This document shows positions 49,859 to 59,068 of a stretch of DNA of 64,000 nt, piece after piece. Location of the stretch: positions 1 through 64,000 of the forward strand of contig NZ_JACJSE010000012.1 of NCBI RefSeq assembly GCF_014698045.1. Reading direction: 5' to 3'. Within the stretch, counting starts at the first letter, position 1. Each line of letters opens with the position of its first letter. A model generated the notes under the pieces. The model did no database searches. It had not been told where the DNA came from and saw nothing but the letters and a program-made list of their open reading frames with translations. The position numbers and the translations under genes are program-made. Source of the DNA: Aulosira sp. FACHB-615. Lineage in GTDB: Bacteria; Cyanobacteriota; Cyanobacteriia; Cyanobacteriales; Nostocaceae.

Positions 49859-51487
49859 GTGCCAATTTTTCGTAGATCAGGGTATTTTGGGCTATTTGCC
49901 TTAATATTTGTGACCACAGCTTGTCAACAAGTTAAATCATCCCATCAGCGTTTATCACCTTTACCACAAGATTCATTGATTCAAGTCTATTTAAATCAGT
50001 CTGAATCTTCAGAATATCGTGAATCTTACCGTCAGCAAACCCGACGAGGTGATGACTTAGAAAAAATCATTGTTGATACTATTTCTCAAGCGAAATCTAC
50101 AATAGATGTAGCAGTCCAAGAATTACGCTTACCCAAAGTTGCCCAAGCATTAGTAGACAGACAAAAAGCCGGGGTAAAAGTGAGAGTAATTTTAGAAAAT
50201 ACTTATAGTCGTCCTTGGAGTAGCTTTACAGCAGCAGAAGTTAAAAAACTAACAACTAGAGAACAAGAAAGATACAAAGATTTTTATCAATTTATTGACT
50301 TAAATCACGATAATCAACTCAGCCAGGAAGAAATTAATCAAAGAGACGCATTAGTAATTTTACAAAATGCCAAAACTCCTGTAATCGATGACCAAGCTGA
50401 CGGTTCCGCAGGTAGTAATTTAATGCACCACAAATTTTTGATTGTGGATAATCGCATTGTAGTTGTAACTTCGGCTAACTTCACCCCTAGCGACACTTTT
50501 GGCGATTTTAGCAATCCTGTTAGTGTAGGTAATGCCAATAATTTACTCAAAATTGATAGTCCCGAATTAGCAACTGTGTTTACCAAAGAGTTTAATATTA
50601 TGTGGGGTGATGGCCCTGGAGGTAAACCAGACAGCAAATTTGGCATTAAAAAACCACTGCGTCCTCCCCAACAAATTACCATCGGTGATAGCAAAATTAC
50701 AATCCAATTTTCTCCGGCTTCTCCTACTCAACCTTGGAGTCAAACTAGTAATGGGTTAATTGGGGAAAAGTTAAACACTGCTACTAAATCAATTGATTTA
50801 GCATTATTTGTCTTTTCTGAACAGCAACTTGCCAATATTTTAGAACAGCGTCATCAACAAAGTATAAATATTCAGGCTTTAATTGATGCTAAGTTTGCTT
50901 ATCGTTTCTACAGCGAAGCCTTAGATATGATGGGAGTAGCTTTGAGTAATAAATGTAAGTATGAAAATGACAATAAACCTTGGTCAAAGCCAATTACTAG
51001 TGTGGGTGTACCTGTATTAGCCAAAGGTGATTTACTCCATCATAAATTCTCAATTATTGATAATAGAATAATCATTACAGGTTCACATAATTGGTCAGAT
51101 GCAGCTAACAATGGCAACGATGAAACTCTGATGGTGATTGAAAATCCTACAGTGGCGGCTCATTATGTGCGAGAATTTGCCCGTCTTTATGCCAAAGCAC
51201 AACTTGGTTTACCATTAGAAATTCAAGCAAAAATGCAAGCAGAAACCAAAAAATGTCCGACAATATCTGCACCAACTTCCAGCCAAAATCTCATCACCCA
51301 AAAAATCAATCTCAACACAGCCAGTCTGGAAGAATTAACCACTCTTCCTGGTGTGGGTAAAAAGTTAGCTCAAAAGATAATTATTGCGCGTCAACAACAA
51401 AAATTTACCTCCCTCCAAGATTTAGAGCAAATTCCTGGTATCAGTGCCAAGATGCTGGATAAATGGCGTGATTATGTGAGCCTGTAA
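49859..51487 (+). CDS. Phospholipase D-type nuclease lipoprotein with ComEA-like tail
   Basis: 542 residues, GTG start. A lipobox (LIFVTTAC, C22) makes it a membrane-anchored periplasmic lipoprotein. Two PLD catalytic motifs: HHKFLIVDN (H190, K192, D197) and HHKFSIIDN (H394, K396, D401), each followed by (S/G)xN. An EF-hand-like loop (DLNHDNQLSQEE, 147-158) sits before the first site. The C-terminus (about 484-542) is a ComEA-type helix-hairpin-helix DNA-binding domain (INLNTASLEELTTLPGVGKKLAQKII). An extracellular or periplasmic DNA-acting nuclease, possibly calcium-dependent, is inferred. The gene stands alone. Confidence 0.85.
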   Translation: MPIFRRSGYFGLFALIFVTTACQQVKSSHQRLSPLPQDSLIQVYLNQSESSEYRESYRQQTRRGDDLEKIIVDTISQAKSTIDVAVQELRLPKVAQALVDRQKAGVKVRVILENTYSRPWSSFTAAEVKKLTTREQERYKDFYQFIDLNHDNQLSQEEINQRDALVILQNAKTPVIDDQADGSAGSNLMHHKFLIVDNRIVVVTSANFTPSDTFGDFSNPVSVGNANNLLKIDSPELATVFTKEFNIMWGDGPGGKPDSKFGIKKPLRPPQQITIGDSKITIQFSPASPTQPWSQTSNGLIGEKLNTATKSIDLALFVFSEQQLANILEQRHQQSINIQALIDAKFAYRFYSEALDMMGVALSNKCKYENDNKPWSKPITSVGVPVLAKGDLLHHKFSIIDNRIIITGSHNWSDAANNGNDETLMVIENPTVAAHYVREFARLYAKAQLGLPLEIQAKMQAETKKCPTISAPTSSQNLITQKINLNTASLEELTTLPGVGKKLAQKIIIARQQQKFTSLQDLEQIPGISAKMLDKWRDYVSL

Positions 51488-51509
51488 TTGGTTTGATATG
51501 TGAATAAAA

Positions 51510-51710
51510 GAGACAAGGGAGACAAGGAAGACAAGGGGGAGATGTTTGTAAGGGTGCATCTCAGTTTTTATAGCAATCCTATCTGAGTTGTGAAAAAGTA
51601 TTCTTTTTAACGAACTGCATAGACAATCCTAAATAATATACAAACATCTCTCTACCTTGTCTTCCCTATCTCTTTTTTTCATTTCTCAAATAAGACTGCT
51701 ATCTTTCTGT
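51510..51710. repeat. Decayed MITE-like region with nonamer repeats
   Basis: gagacaagg, gagacaagg, aagacaagg (51510-51536), then tatagcaatccta (about 51570), and further on ctctaccttgtcttccctatc and a gactgctatc end. It resembles the 15572-15813 and 30366-30468 family. Fills the 324-base gap before chaB; no gene seen. Confidence 0.45.
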
Positions 51711-51811
51711 TGACCTATTTATATTTATTACCCATTTCTACTGAAAGTCAGAGGAAGTTGTATGGCTAGATTTTCTAGGATTAACCCAGGTCAAAATACT
51801 GGAGTTAGTTT

Positions 51812-52057
51812 ATGCCTTATAACAAAATAGAAGAATTACCTCAAGATATTCAAGACAAACTTCCTCAACATGCTCAACAAATTTTCTGTGCTGCTTTCAA
51901 CGCTTCTCAACATGATGGGTTAAGTGAAGCAGGTGCTACTGATGTTGCTTGGAATAGTGTACGAAACGAATACGAACAAAGTCAAAATGGCGAATGGCAC
52001 AGAAAAGCTGAAGATACCGCCATACACAATAAATCCGTGACTTCTGGTGGTAATTAA
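51812..52057 (+). CDS. chaB: ChaB-family protein
   Basis: 81 residues, whole length equal to one ChaB domain: LPQDIQDKLPQHAQQIFCAAFNAS...GLSEAGATDVAWNSVRNEYEQ..NGEWHRK. In E. coli ChaB is tied to the ChaA cation antiporter; in cyanobacteria it is usually alone. Function unclear. Cytoplasmic. Confidence 0.9.
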   Translation: MPYNKIEELPQDIQDKLPQHAQQIFCAAFNASQHDGLSEAGATDVAWNSVRNEYEQSQNGEWHRKAEDTAIHNKSVTSGGN

Positions 52058-52072
52058 CTCAGAAGAAGGGGT

Positions 52073-52176
52073 GTAGGGGTATGGGGGTATAGGGGTGTAT
52101 GTATCTAAAACCCTTACACCCTTTCACTTTTTCACCCAATCTCCAAAGGAAATCTTTGTGAGTCAGTCCTAAAATC
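52073..52176. repeat. Dispersed ggggtgtaggggt-type repeat
   Basis: ggggtgtaggggtatggggg ... acccttacaccctttcac ... caatctccaaaggaaatctttgtgagtcagtcct. Similar in layout to 1490-1586 (ggtgtaggggt, accctttcaccccc, caatccccacag, aatcct). Confidence 0.5.
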
Positions 52177-52224
52177 ATTACACTGAGAGGTAGATGCCCG
52201 ACGGGGATTAACCATCCTATACAA

Positions 52225-53427
52225 ATGATGACTCAACAAACTCAGAGAATTTTAATCCTTGGTGGAGGCTTTGGTGGTCTCTACACTGCGTTGCGCTTAA
52301 GCCAGTTACCTTGGGAATCGCAGCAAAAACCCGAAATTGTACTGGTAGACCAAAGCGATCGCTTTCTATTTTCCCCCTTACTCTACGAATTGCTTACAGG
52401 TGAATTGCAAACTTGGGAAATTGCGCCTCCCTTTGCCGAACTTCTCCAAGGTACAGGTGTACGTTTTTACCAAGCAGTAGTCGCAGGCATTGACACCGAC
52501 CAGCAAAGAGTACAATTACAAGACGGGCCAGAAATTCCCTACGATCGCTTAGTGCTGGCTTTAGGCGGAGAAACACCACTTGATATGGTTCCCGGCGCTA
52601 CATCCTACGCCTTACCTTTCCGTACTATCAATGATGCTTACCGCCTAGAACAACGGCTGCAAGTTTTAGCAGAATCCGAGGCTGATAAAATCCGCATTGC
52701 CATTGTGGGTGCTGGTTATAGTGGTGTGGAATTAGCTTGTAAACTAGCCGACAGACTAGGCGAAAAAGCACGTTTGCGGTTAATTGAAATCAGCGACCAA
52801 ATTTTACGCACCTCCCCAGAGTTTAACCGCGAAACCGCCAAGAAAGCTTTAGAAGCCAGGGGTGTATTTATTGATTTAGAAACCAAAGTGGAATCAATTG
52901 GTGCAGATACCATTTCACTGGAATATAAAAATCAGATTGATACGATTCCTGTAGATTTAGTGATTTGGACTGTAGGTACACAAGTCACGCCTGTGGTGAA
53001 AAACTTACCTTTTAAACAAAACCAACGTCATCAAATTACGACCACACCAACCCTACAAGTAGTTGACCACCCAGAAATTTTCGCCTTGGGAGATTTAGCC
53101 GACTGTCGAGATGCGGAAGATCAACAAATTCCCGCCACAGCCCAAGCAGCTTTTCAACAAGCTGATTATACCGCGTGGAATATCTGGGCTTCTTTGAGCG
53201 ATCGCCCTTTGTTACCCTTCCGTTATCAAAAACTTGGCGAAATGCTGGCCCTGGGTACAGATAACGCCACTCTCACGGGTTTAGGCGTGAAACTCGACGG
53301 TTCTTTAGGCTATGTGGCGCGTCGTCTTGCCTATTTGTATCGAATGCCGACTTTAGAACATCAACTCAAAGTTGGCTTTAACTGGCTAGTCCGTCCTATT
53401 ATAGAGACAATTTCCCAATCAATTTAA
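52225..53427 (+). CDS. ndbB: NdbB-type NAD(P)H dehydrogenase (demethylphylloquinone reductase)
   Basis: 400 residues. FAD motif ILILGGGFGGLYTALRL, NAD motif IAIVGAGYSGVELACKLADRL, and segments I recall from Synechocystis NdbB (Slr1743): RFLFSPLLYELLTGELQTWEIAPPF, VIWTVGTQVTP, QAAFQQADYTAWNIWA and KLGEMLALGTDNATLTGLGVKLDG. NdbB reduces the demethylated ring precursor in phylloquinone synthesis rather than serving mainly as respiratory NDH-2. It lacks the long C-terminal membrane segment of the 15881 enzyme. Start ATG at 52225 or 52228. Confidence 0.82.
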   Translation: MMTQQTQRILILGGGFGGLYTALRLSQLPWESQQKPEIVLVDQSDRFLFSPLLYELLTGELQTWEIAPPFAELLQGTGVRFYQAVVAGIDTDQQRVQLQDGPEIPYDRLVLALGGETPLDMVPGATSYALPFRTINDAYRLEQRLQVLAESEADKIRIAIVGAGYSGVELACKLADRLGEKARLRLIEISDQILRTSPEFNRETAKKALEARGVFIDLETKVESIGADTISLEYKNQIDTIPVDLVIWTVGTQVTPVVKNLPFKQNQRHQITTTPTLQVVDHPEIFALGDLADCRDAEDQQIPATAQAAFQQADYTAWNIWASLSDRPLLPFRYQKLGEMLALGTDNATLTGLGVKLDGSLGYVARRLAYLYRMPTLEHQLKVGFNWLVRPIIETISQSI

Positions 53428-53544
53428 TCTCGTATTATTTTGGGTTGGGAATTGTTTTGAGTATTTGGGTTCTATCAATCCATCTGTCCTTGTCTTGGTT
53501 CACATTAGTATCACGTTCAAAATACATTCATTACAAACAGTTTG

Positions 53545-54195
53545 ATGGAACGACCGAAAGTTATTTTTCTAGATGCTGTCGGCACAATATTTGGTGTCAA
53601 AGGCAGTGTAGGCGAAGTATATAGTCAGATAGCCAAAGAATTTGGTGTGGAAGTTTCTGCGCCCAGATTAAATCAAGCATTTATCCAAAGTTTTAAAGCT
53701 GCACCACCACCGATATTTTTAGATGCAGAACCAGCCGATGTACCTCAACGCGAGTTTGACTGGTGGCGAGTAATTGCCCTCAATACCTTTGAGACGGCTG
53801 GTGTTCTCCAGCAATTTTCTGACTTTTCGGCTTTTTTTAGCGAACTTTATATTCATTTCGGCACGGCTGAACCTTGGTTTATCTATGCTGATGTCGTGCC
53901 ATCTTTAATGAACTGGCGACGTTTGGGAATTGAACTAGGGATTATTTCTAACTTTGATTCTCGAATTTATTCTGTGTTGCAAAGTCTGGGAATTAGTGAC
54001 TACTTTACCTCAGTGACAATTTCCACTCAAGCATGTGCAGCTAAACCCGATCCCCAAATTTTTGCCGTTGCTTTAGAAAAACATGATTGTGCGCCGTCAG
54101 CAGCATGGCATATTGGCGACAGCATTGTGGAAGATTATCAAGGGGCGAAGGCTGTTGGGATGCGCGGGATTTGGATAAATCGGGATAAAAAATAG
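53545..54195 (+). CDS. HAD-superfamily hydrolase (subfamily IA)
   Basis: 216 residues from the ATG at 53545. HAD motif I is VIFLDAVGTIFG (D at position 9, with the second Asp replaced by G-T-I context typical of some IA members: DAVGT), motif II IISNFDS, motif III K in AAKPDP, motif IV HIGDSIVEDYQGA. The usual DxD of phosphatases is DAV here, so the second acid is missing; haloacid dehalogenase-like or binding functions are possible. Stop is two bases before the xisH start, so the three genes are likely one operon. Confidence 0.82.
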   Translation: MERPKVIFLDAVGTIFGVKGSVGEVYSQIAKEFGVEVSAPRLNQAFIQSFKAAPPPIFLDAEPADVPQREFDWWRVIALNTFETAGVLQQFSDFSAFFSELYIHFGTAEPWFIYADVVPSLMNWRRLGIELGIISNFDSRIYSVLQSLGISDYFTSVTISTQACAAKPDPQIFAVALEKHDCAPSAAWHIGDSIVEDYQGAKAVGMRGIWINRDKK

Positions 54196-54196
54196 A

Positions 54197-54616
54197 ATGT
54201 CTGCTAGAGACAAATTTCATTATGCTGTTAAACAGGGACTAGAAAAAGAGGGATGGGTAATTACTCATGACCCATTAAGGATTGAATTTGGTGAAGAGGA
54301 TAAAATTTCCATCGATTTGGGAGCAGAGAAACTTATAGCCGCAGAAAAATATGAACAAAAAATAGCAGTAGAAGTTAAAAGTTTTCTCAGTGATTCAGCT
54401 ATTTTTGATTTTCATCTAGCTTTAGGGCAATTTTTGAATTATCGTCTGGTTTTAGAAGAAACTGAACCAGAACGTCTGCTATATTTAGCTGTCCCGCTTG
54501 AGGCTTATGAATCATTTTTTTATCGAGATTTGCCCCAAGCTTCTATTAGGAGATATCAAATTAAGTTAATCATTTATGACTCAAGAAATGAGGTAATTAT
54601 CAAATGGATAAATTAA
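54197..54616 (+). CDS. xisH: XisH-family protein
   Basis: 139 residues: MSARDKFHYAVKQGLEKEGWVITHDPLRIEF..., IDLGAEKLIAAEK...KIAVEVKSFLSDSAIFDFHLALGQFLNYRLVLE. The IDLGAEK...VEVKSF pattern is that of a PD-(D/E)xK nuclease-like fold. XisH is known as a factor needed with XisI for excision of the fdxN DNA element in Anabaena, but the family is far wider than that element. Starts one base after the HAD gene stop and overlaps xisI by 13 bases. Confidence 0.9.
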   Translation: MSARDKFHYAVKQGLEKEGWVITHDPLRIEFGEEDKISIDLGAEKLIAAEKYEQKIAVEVKSFLSDSAIFDFHLALGQFLNYRLVLEETEPERLLYLAVPLEAYESFFYRDLPQASIRRYQIKLIIYDSRNEVIIKWIN

Positions 54617-54939
54617 CGAGATATCGCAAATATATTCAGCAAGTATTAACTGAAGAATCTCACGGAAAAGTTTTAGGGGGAGAAATTGAATCAGAAACAG
54701 TTTTTGATTTAGTCAATGACCGTTACTTATTAATTGATTTGGGTTGGAACGAACATCGCCGGATTTATAACTGTGTACTTCATTTAGAAATTAGAGAAGA
54801 AAAAATTTGGATTCAACGCAATCAAACAGACACAATCATTGCTGATATATTAATAGCTAAAGGAGTTGCAAAAAACGATATTGTTCTGGGACTGCAACCT
54901 CCATATATGAGAGAATATAGTGGATTTGGAATTAGTTAA
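54604..54939 (+). CDS. xisI: XisI-family protein
   Basis: 111 residues: MDKLTRYRKYIQQVLTEESHG...DLVNDRYLLIDLGWNEHRRIYNCVLHLEIREEKIWIQRNQTDTIIADILIAKGVAKNDIVLGLQPPYMREYSGFGIS. All typical XisI blocks are present (Y..H, DL.NDRYLL...GW, R..CV.H..I...KIWIQ...TE..IA..L...GV.k.DIVL.F..P..R...G). Overlaps xisH; translational coupling is likely. No xisF recombinase or fdxN fragment is visible in the window. Confidence 0.92.
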   Translation: MDKLTRYRKYIQQVLTEESHGKVLGGEIESETVFDLVNDRYLLIDLGWNEHRRIYNCVLHLEIREEKIWIQRNQTDTIIADILIAKGVAKNDIVLGLQPPYMREYSGFGIS

Positions 54940-54988
54940 TCTCCAGAAAAATAAGGGTAAAAGGGTATTAAGACCAAAAACTAATTGT

Positions 54989-55102
54989 GGCGTAGCTTGA
55001 GTTGAGTAACGTAGATGCGTTCCGCGCGGCTTCTCGAAGACTAACCCACCATCCAAGCAAACTTTGTTGGGTTTCGCTATCGCTTCCCTCAACCTACTTT
55101 TC
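54989..55102. repeat. Palindromic repeat of the gtaggttgggt family
   Basis: ggcgtagcttgagttgagtaacg ... ttgttgggtttcgctatcgcttccctcaacctactt, with an inserted gatgcgttccgcgcggcttctcgaagac block. Follows the xisHI operon. Confidence 0.5.
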
Positions 55103-55195
55103 TGCTTAACTTATGGTAATAAATCTCAAAGCAAAAGCGATCGCTCTGAGTCTGGTAGAATCAACGAGCGATCGCTTTTGATTATCCAACAACAA

Positions 55196-55741
55196 CTACA
55201 AAAAAGGACGCGCTAAGAAAAAGCTGGCGATTGATTTTGCATCGACTGGTTCGCCTTGTAAAATTGCGGCTTCCAGTTCCTCTGGTGTCATCAGGACTGT
55301 TTCAATGTCTTCATCTTCGTCTTGGGTAGGCGGCTTTTCTAGCTTTTCTAAATCTTGGGCGAGAAAAGCATAAATAATTTCATCGGAATATCCCGGTGCA
55401 AGGAAAAATTCACCGAGTTTGCGCCATGTTTGGGCGCTATAGCCTGTTTCTTCTTCAATTTCCCGTTTGACTGTGGCTTGGGGATCTTCGTTATATTCTA
55501 AAGTGCCTGCGGGAAATTCTAAGATTCTGCCTTGAACGGCGAAGCGATACTGACGCACAAGCACCAGTTTTCCTTCATTGGTGACAGGTACAGCCAACGC
55601 CCCGCCGGGGTGACGAATGCACTCCCATTCTCCTTCTGATTTGTTGGGTAAACGCAAACGATTCACTTCAAAATCAAATTTGCGTCCTTTGTGAAATAGG
55701 CGCTGCTTTAATAACTGTGGTAATTCTCTACCTAATGGCAT
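55196..55741 (-). CDS. Nudix hydrolase, ADP-ribose pyrophosphatase-like
   Basis: 181 residues. The Nudix box is GTLEYNEDPQATVKREIEEETGY, with the REIEEE core. VRQYRFAVQGRILEFPAGTLE upstream of the box and FFLAPGYSDEIIYAFLA after it are typical of ADP-ribose/ADP-sugar pyrophosphatases. Probably clears ADP-ribose in the cytoplasm. folK lies 88 bases upstream on the same strand. Confidence 0.88.
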   Translation of the reverse strand: MPLGRELPQLLKQRLFHKGRKFDFEVNRLRLPNKSEGEWECIRHPGGALAVPVTNEGKLVLVRQYRFAVQGRILEFPAGTLEYNEDPQATVKREIEEETGYSAQTWRKLGEFFLAPGYSDEIIYAFLAQDLEKLEKPPTQDEDEDIETVLMTPEELEAAILQGEPVDAKSIASFFLARPFL

Positions 55742-55829
55742 AGTGATGTTTTTATCTTTTCAAAATCAACGAACAAACTGTGTCTGTCGTTTGTGGGATC
55801 AGGATTTTGCTTGTTTATGGGTAGTGACT

Positions 55830-56402
55830 TTAATTGCTCTTCAGTAAATGTACATCAGAACAGTCTACATCTTTTACCAACTGTTTGATCGTGTATCCGG
55901 AAACTGGCTCAATCCAGTCCGGTGCAATTTCGGCTAAGGGAACTAAAACAAATGCTCGTTCTCGCATTCGCGGATGGGGGATTTGCAAATTTGGCGTGTC
56001 TAGAATTACCTGATCATACAACAACAAGTCTAAATCGAGCGATCGCGGCCCCCAACGTTCTTGCCTAACTCTTCCAAATTGCTGTTCTATGGCTAACAAG
56101 GTTTCTAGTAATCCCTGCGGTGAGATGTTTACTTGCATGATAATACAGCCATTAATATAATCTGGCTGCGGCGGCCCTACTGCTTTGGTTTTATACCAAC
56201 TGGATGTTGCTGTTAATTGCATGTTTGGTACTGCACTTAACTTGGCGATCGCATCTGTTAATATTTGCCAAGAATCCCCTAGATTACTTCCCAGTGCTAC
56301 CGCTATCTGTACACCTTCCTTACTACTAAGAAATTCTCGCCCACTATCATCAGGATGATTTGTTATTTTTTGCTCCCCGTTGAGACCGGATACTTTTAAC
56401 AA
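55830..56402 (-). CDS. folK: 6-hydroxymethyl-dihydropterin pyrophosphokinase
   Basis: 190 residues. HPPK motifs: VALGSNLGDSWQILTDAI, the FGRVRQERWGPRSLDLDLLLYD stretch with the two Mg-binding Asp (DLDLLLYD), and IPHPRMRERAFVLVPLAEIAPDW. It adds pyrophosphate to the pterin in folate synthesis. About 30 extra N-terminal residues precede the conserved VQIAVALGSN, so the start could be internal. Confidence 0.92.
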   Translation of the reverse strand: MLKVSGLNGEQKITNHPDDSGREFLSSKEGVQIAVALGSNLGDSWQILTDAIAKLSAVPNMQLTATSSWYKTKAVGPPQPDYINGCIIMQVNISPQGLLETLLAIEQQFGRVRQERWGPRSLDLDLLLYDQVILDTPNLQIPHPRMRERAFVLVPLAEIAPDWIEPVSGYTIKQLVKDVDCSDVHLLKSN

Positions 56403-56574
56403 TTTTTCTTTGAAGAATTAAATAAAATTACAGCTTGAATCTTGACAAAATTCTACTATTAAACAGCAGAATAATATTTTATGTAGCAATGAATTCAGTT
56501 AATTATTTATAGGATAATATACTAACACGAACACAGTTAATTAAACCCTAAAATCTCTTTTAGGCGGTTAACCT

Positions 56575-59058
56575 GTGTTTACTTGGAGCAAGGAACTAAC
56601 GTGGGGAATCTCACCTCCTGGTTCAAGCAACAACCAACAAAGTTTGAGTGACTCTGACAAGGAGGAACCGCGATTGTCGCCTGGGAATCAATATAAAAAT
56701 GAAGAATCCACCGACGAGAGCTTAAGCCCAACCAAGGTGGGAAAAGCCAGCCAAGTATTTGGCCGGGTGGCTCATGTTTCCTCTGGAATAGTCAAGATAT
56801 TCACCAGTAGGGAAAAGCCATTTTATCGTCGTTTCTGGTTTTGGGCAGTACTCACTGTCGGTAGTGGCGTGGTTGGTACGAAATATATCGTCACCTCCAT
56901 CGATAAAACTCTGCCGGATAAATCAGAATTACAAGCTGTGGTTCGGGAACAAACCTTAACCATCAAAGCTGCTGATGGAGAAATTCTCCAACAGCAAGGA
57001 GAAGCTACCAGAGAACAACTTAAAATCACACAAATTCCTGATACTTTAAAAAAAGCCTTTATTGCCTCAGAAGACCGCAGATTTACAGAACACAATGGTA
57101 TTGATCCCCAAGGGATTGCCAGAGCAGGTTTAAATAACTTGCGATCGCAAAATGTCGTCGAAGGTGGTAGCACCATTACCCAACAATTAGCCCGGATTTT
57201 ATTCTTAAAACAAGAAAAAACCATCTGGCGCAAACTCAAAGAAGTTCGTCTCGCCCAGAAACTTGAAAAAGAATTTACTAAAGACCAAATTTTAGAACGT
57301 TATTTGAATTTGGTTTACTTAGGTTCCGGTGCCTATGGTGTAGCTGATGCCGCTTGGGTATACTTCAGCAAACCAGTAGACCAACTAACTTTAGCCGAAG
57401 CAGCCACCATTGCTGGTTTAGCCCCTGCACCGAGTTTATATTCGCCAGCCCAAAATCCAGAAGCCGCGAAACAAAGACGCAATCTGGTATTACAACGGAT
57501 GCGGGAAGATGGAATTATTACCGCCGCCGAAAGTCAAGCAGCTGCTCAAGAACCCTTAGTGGTCAAAACGAGTTTGCCCAAACGGTTACAAGTAGAGTCA
57601 CCATATTTTACAAGTTACGTCCAGCAAGAATTACCCAAATATGTTCCCGCAGACGTGCTGGCGGCTGGAGGGTTAACAGTAGAAACCACCTTAGAACTGA
57701 AATGGCAACAAGCCGCCGAAGCCGCAGTTACAAAAGTATTACAAAATCAAGGGCGCTGGGAAAACTTTAAGCAAGCCGCTTTAGTGGCCATTGAACCCCG
57801 CAGTGGTGAAATTAAAGCAATGGTGGGCGGTAAAGACTTTGGCACAAACCAATTTAATCGTGTTACCCAAGCCAAACGTCAACCAGGCTCAACATTTAAG
57901 GGATTTGTCTACGCTGCGGCGATCGCGACTGGCAAAAGCCCTTACGATACTTATTTAGATGCACCCTTTGTCGTCGATGGTTACGAACCCAAAAACTATG
58001 GCGAAAAATTCCGGGGCATGATGAATATGAGAGATGCGCTCACGCGCTCCGTGAACATAGTTGCATTGAAAGTTTTACTAGATGTCGGATTTGAGCCAAC
58101 AATTAAACTAGCCCACGATATGGGCATTAAATCAAAACTGAATCGCCATTATTCTCTCGCCCTCGGTTCTAATGAAGTCAACCTTCTAGAATTAACCAGC
58201 GCCTACGGCAGCTTTGCCACCCAGGGCTTACACGTTGAACCCCACGGTATTCGGCGCATTCTGAACCGCCAAGGTCAAGTTATCTGGTCAGCCGATTTTA
58301 AATCACAACGGGCTTTAGATGCTGATAGTGCCGCCATCATGACTTGGATGTTGCGTAACGTGGTTGTCGAAGGTACGGGTGCAGCAGCCCAACTCGATAA
58401 TCGGCCTGTAGCTGGGAAAACTGGCACTTCCGACGAAGCTAGAGATTTGTGGTTTATTGGCTACATCCCGCAAGTTGTGGCAGGCGTTTGGCTAGGTAAC
58501 GATAATAACCGTCCTACCTATGGTGCTAGTGGTAGTGCGGCTTACACCTGGCACGAATTTATGGAAAAAGTGACAGAGGGAATGCCAGTCGAAAAATTCC
58601 CCGAAAGACCAAAATTAGAAGGTCGCAAAGGCACAATTAAAGCCGAACCTGTTAAATCGAAAAAAATCCGCAACAGTTCCAGTGACAATAATGAGGAGGT
58701 AAGTTCCAGCGACTCTGATGATAGCAGTTCATCTCGCAGACGACGCAGAAATAGTTACCAGCAGCAAGAAGATAATTCAGAAACACCCAGAAGACGGCGG
58801 CGATATCAAGCCCAAGAAGATAGCAGTGACACACCCAGAAGAGGGCGACGCTCTCGTACAGGCGAAAATGAATCTAGTGCCACAGCCACAGAACCATCTC
58901 GTTCTCGCCGCAACTCCAGGCAAACAGGATCAGACTCGGCCGCACCGCGTAATTCTCAACCTGCTTCCACTGGTAATAATTCTGGTTCTTCAGGTTCTGG
59001 TGGAACATCAACACCCAGTTGGCGCGATAGACTAAGACCAAAGTCTTCTTCACAATAG
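56575..59058 (+). CDS. Class A penicillin-binding protein (PBP1A-type)
   Basis: 827 residues, GTG start. Cytoplasmic N-terminus with one membrane helix (about 86-105), GT51 transglycosylase (ASEDRRFTEHNGIDPQGIARA, catalytic E166; GGSTITQQLAR), then transpeptidase with SxxK (STFK, S439-K442), SxN (SVN, 492-494) and KTGTS (615-619). Polymerises and crosslinks peptidoglycan in the periplasm. The C-terminal 150 residues are disordered, Ser/Arg-rich (SSSRRRRRNSYQQQ..., PRRRRR repeats), which is an unusual basic tail. It starts a two-gene unit with the fibrillin-like gene 10 bases after it. Confidence 0.93.
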   Translation: MFTWSKELTWGISPPGSSNNQQSLSDSDKEEPRLSPGNQYKNEESTDESLSPTKVGKASQVFGRVAHVSSGIVKIFTSREKPFYRRFWFWAVLTVGSGVVGTKYIVTSIDKTLPDKSELQAVVREQTLTIKAADGEILQQQGEATREQLKITQIPDTLKKAFIASEDRRFTEHNGIDPQGIARAGLNNLRSQNVVEGGSTITQQLARILFLKQEKTIWRKLKEVRLAQKLEKEFTKDQILERYLNLVYLGSGAYGVADAAWVYFSKPVDQLTLAEAATIAGLAPAPSLYSPAQNPEAAKQRRNLVLQRMREDGIITAAESQAAAQEPLVVKTSLPKRLQVESPYFTSYVQQELPKYVPADVLAAGGLTVETTLELKWQQAAEAAVTKVLQNQGRWENFKQAALVAIEPRSGEIKAMVGGKDFGTNQFNRVTQAKRQPGSTFKGFVYAAAIATGKSPYDTYLDAPFVVDGYEPKNYGEKFRGMMNMRDALTRSVNIVALKVLLDVGFEPTIKLAHDMGIKSKLNRHYSLALGSNEVNLLELTSAYGSFATQGLHVEPHGIRRILNRQGQVIWSADFKSQRALDADSAAIMTWMLRNVVVEGTGAAAQLDNRPVAGKTGTSDEARDLWFIGYIPQVVAGVWLGNDNNRPTYGASGSAAYTWHEFMEKVTEGMPVEKFPERPKLEGRKGTIKAEPVKSKKIRNSSSDNNEEVSSSDSDDSSSSRRRRRNSYQQQEDNSETPRRRRRYQAQEDSSDTPRRGRRSRTGENESSATATEPSRSRRNSRQTGSDSAAPRNSQPASTGNNSGSSGSGGTSTPSWRDRLRPKSSSQ

Positions 59059-59068
59059 TCAACTGTTC

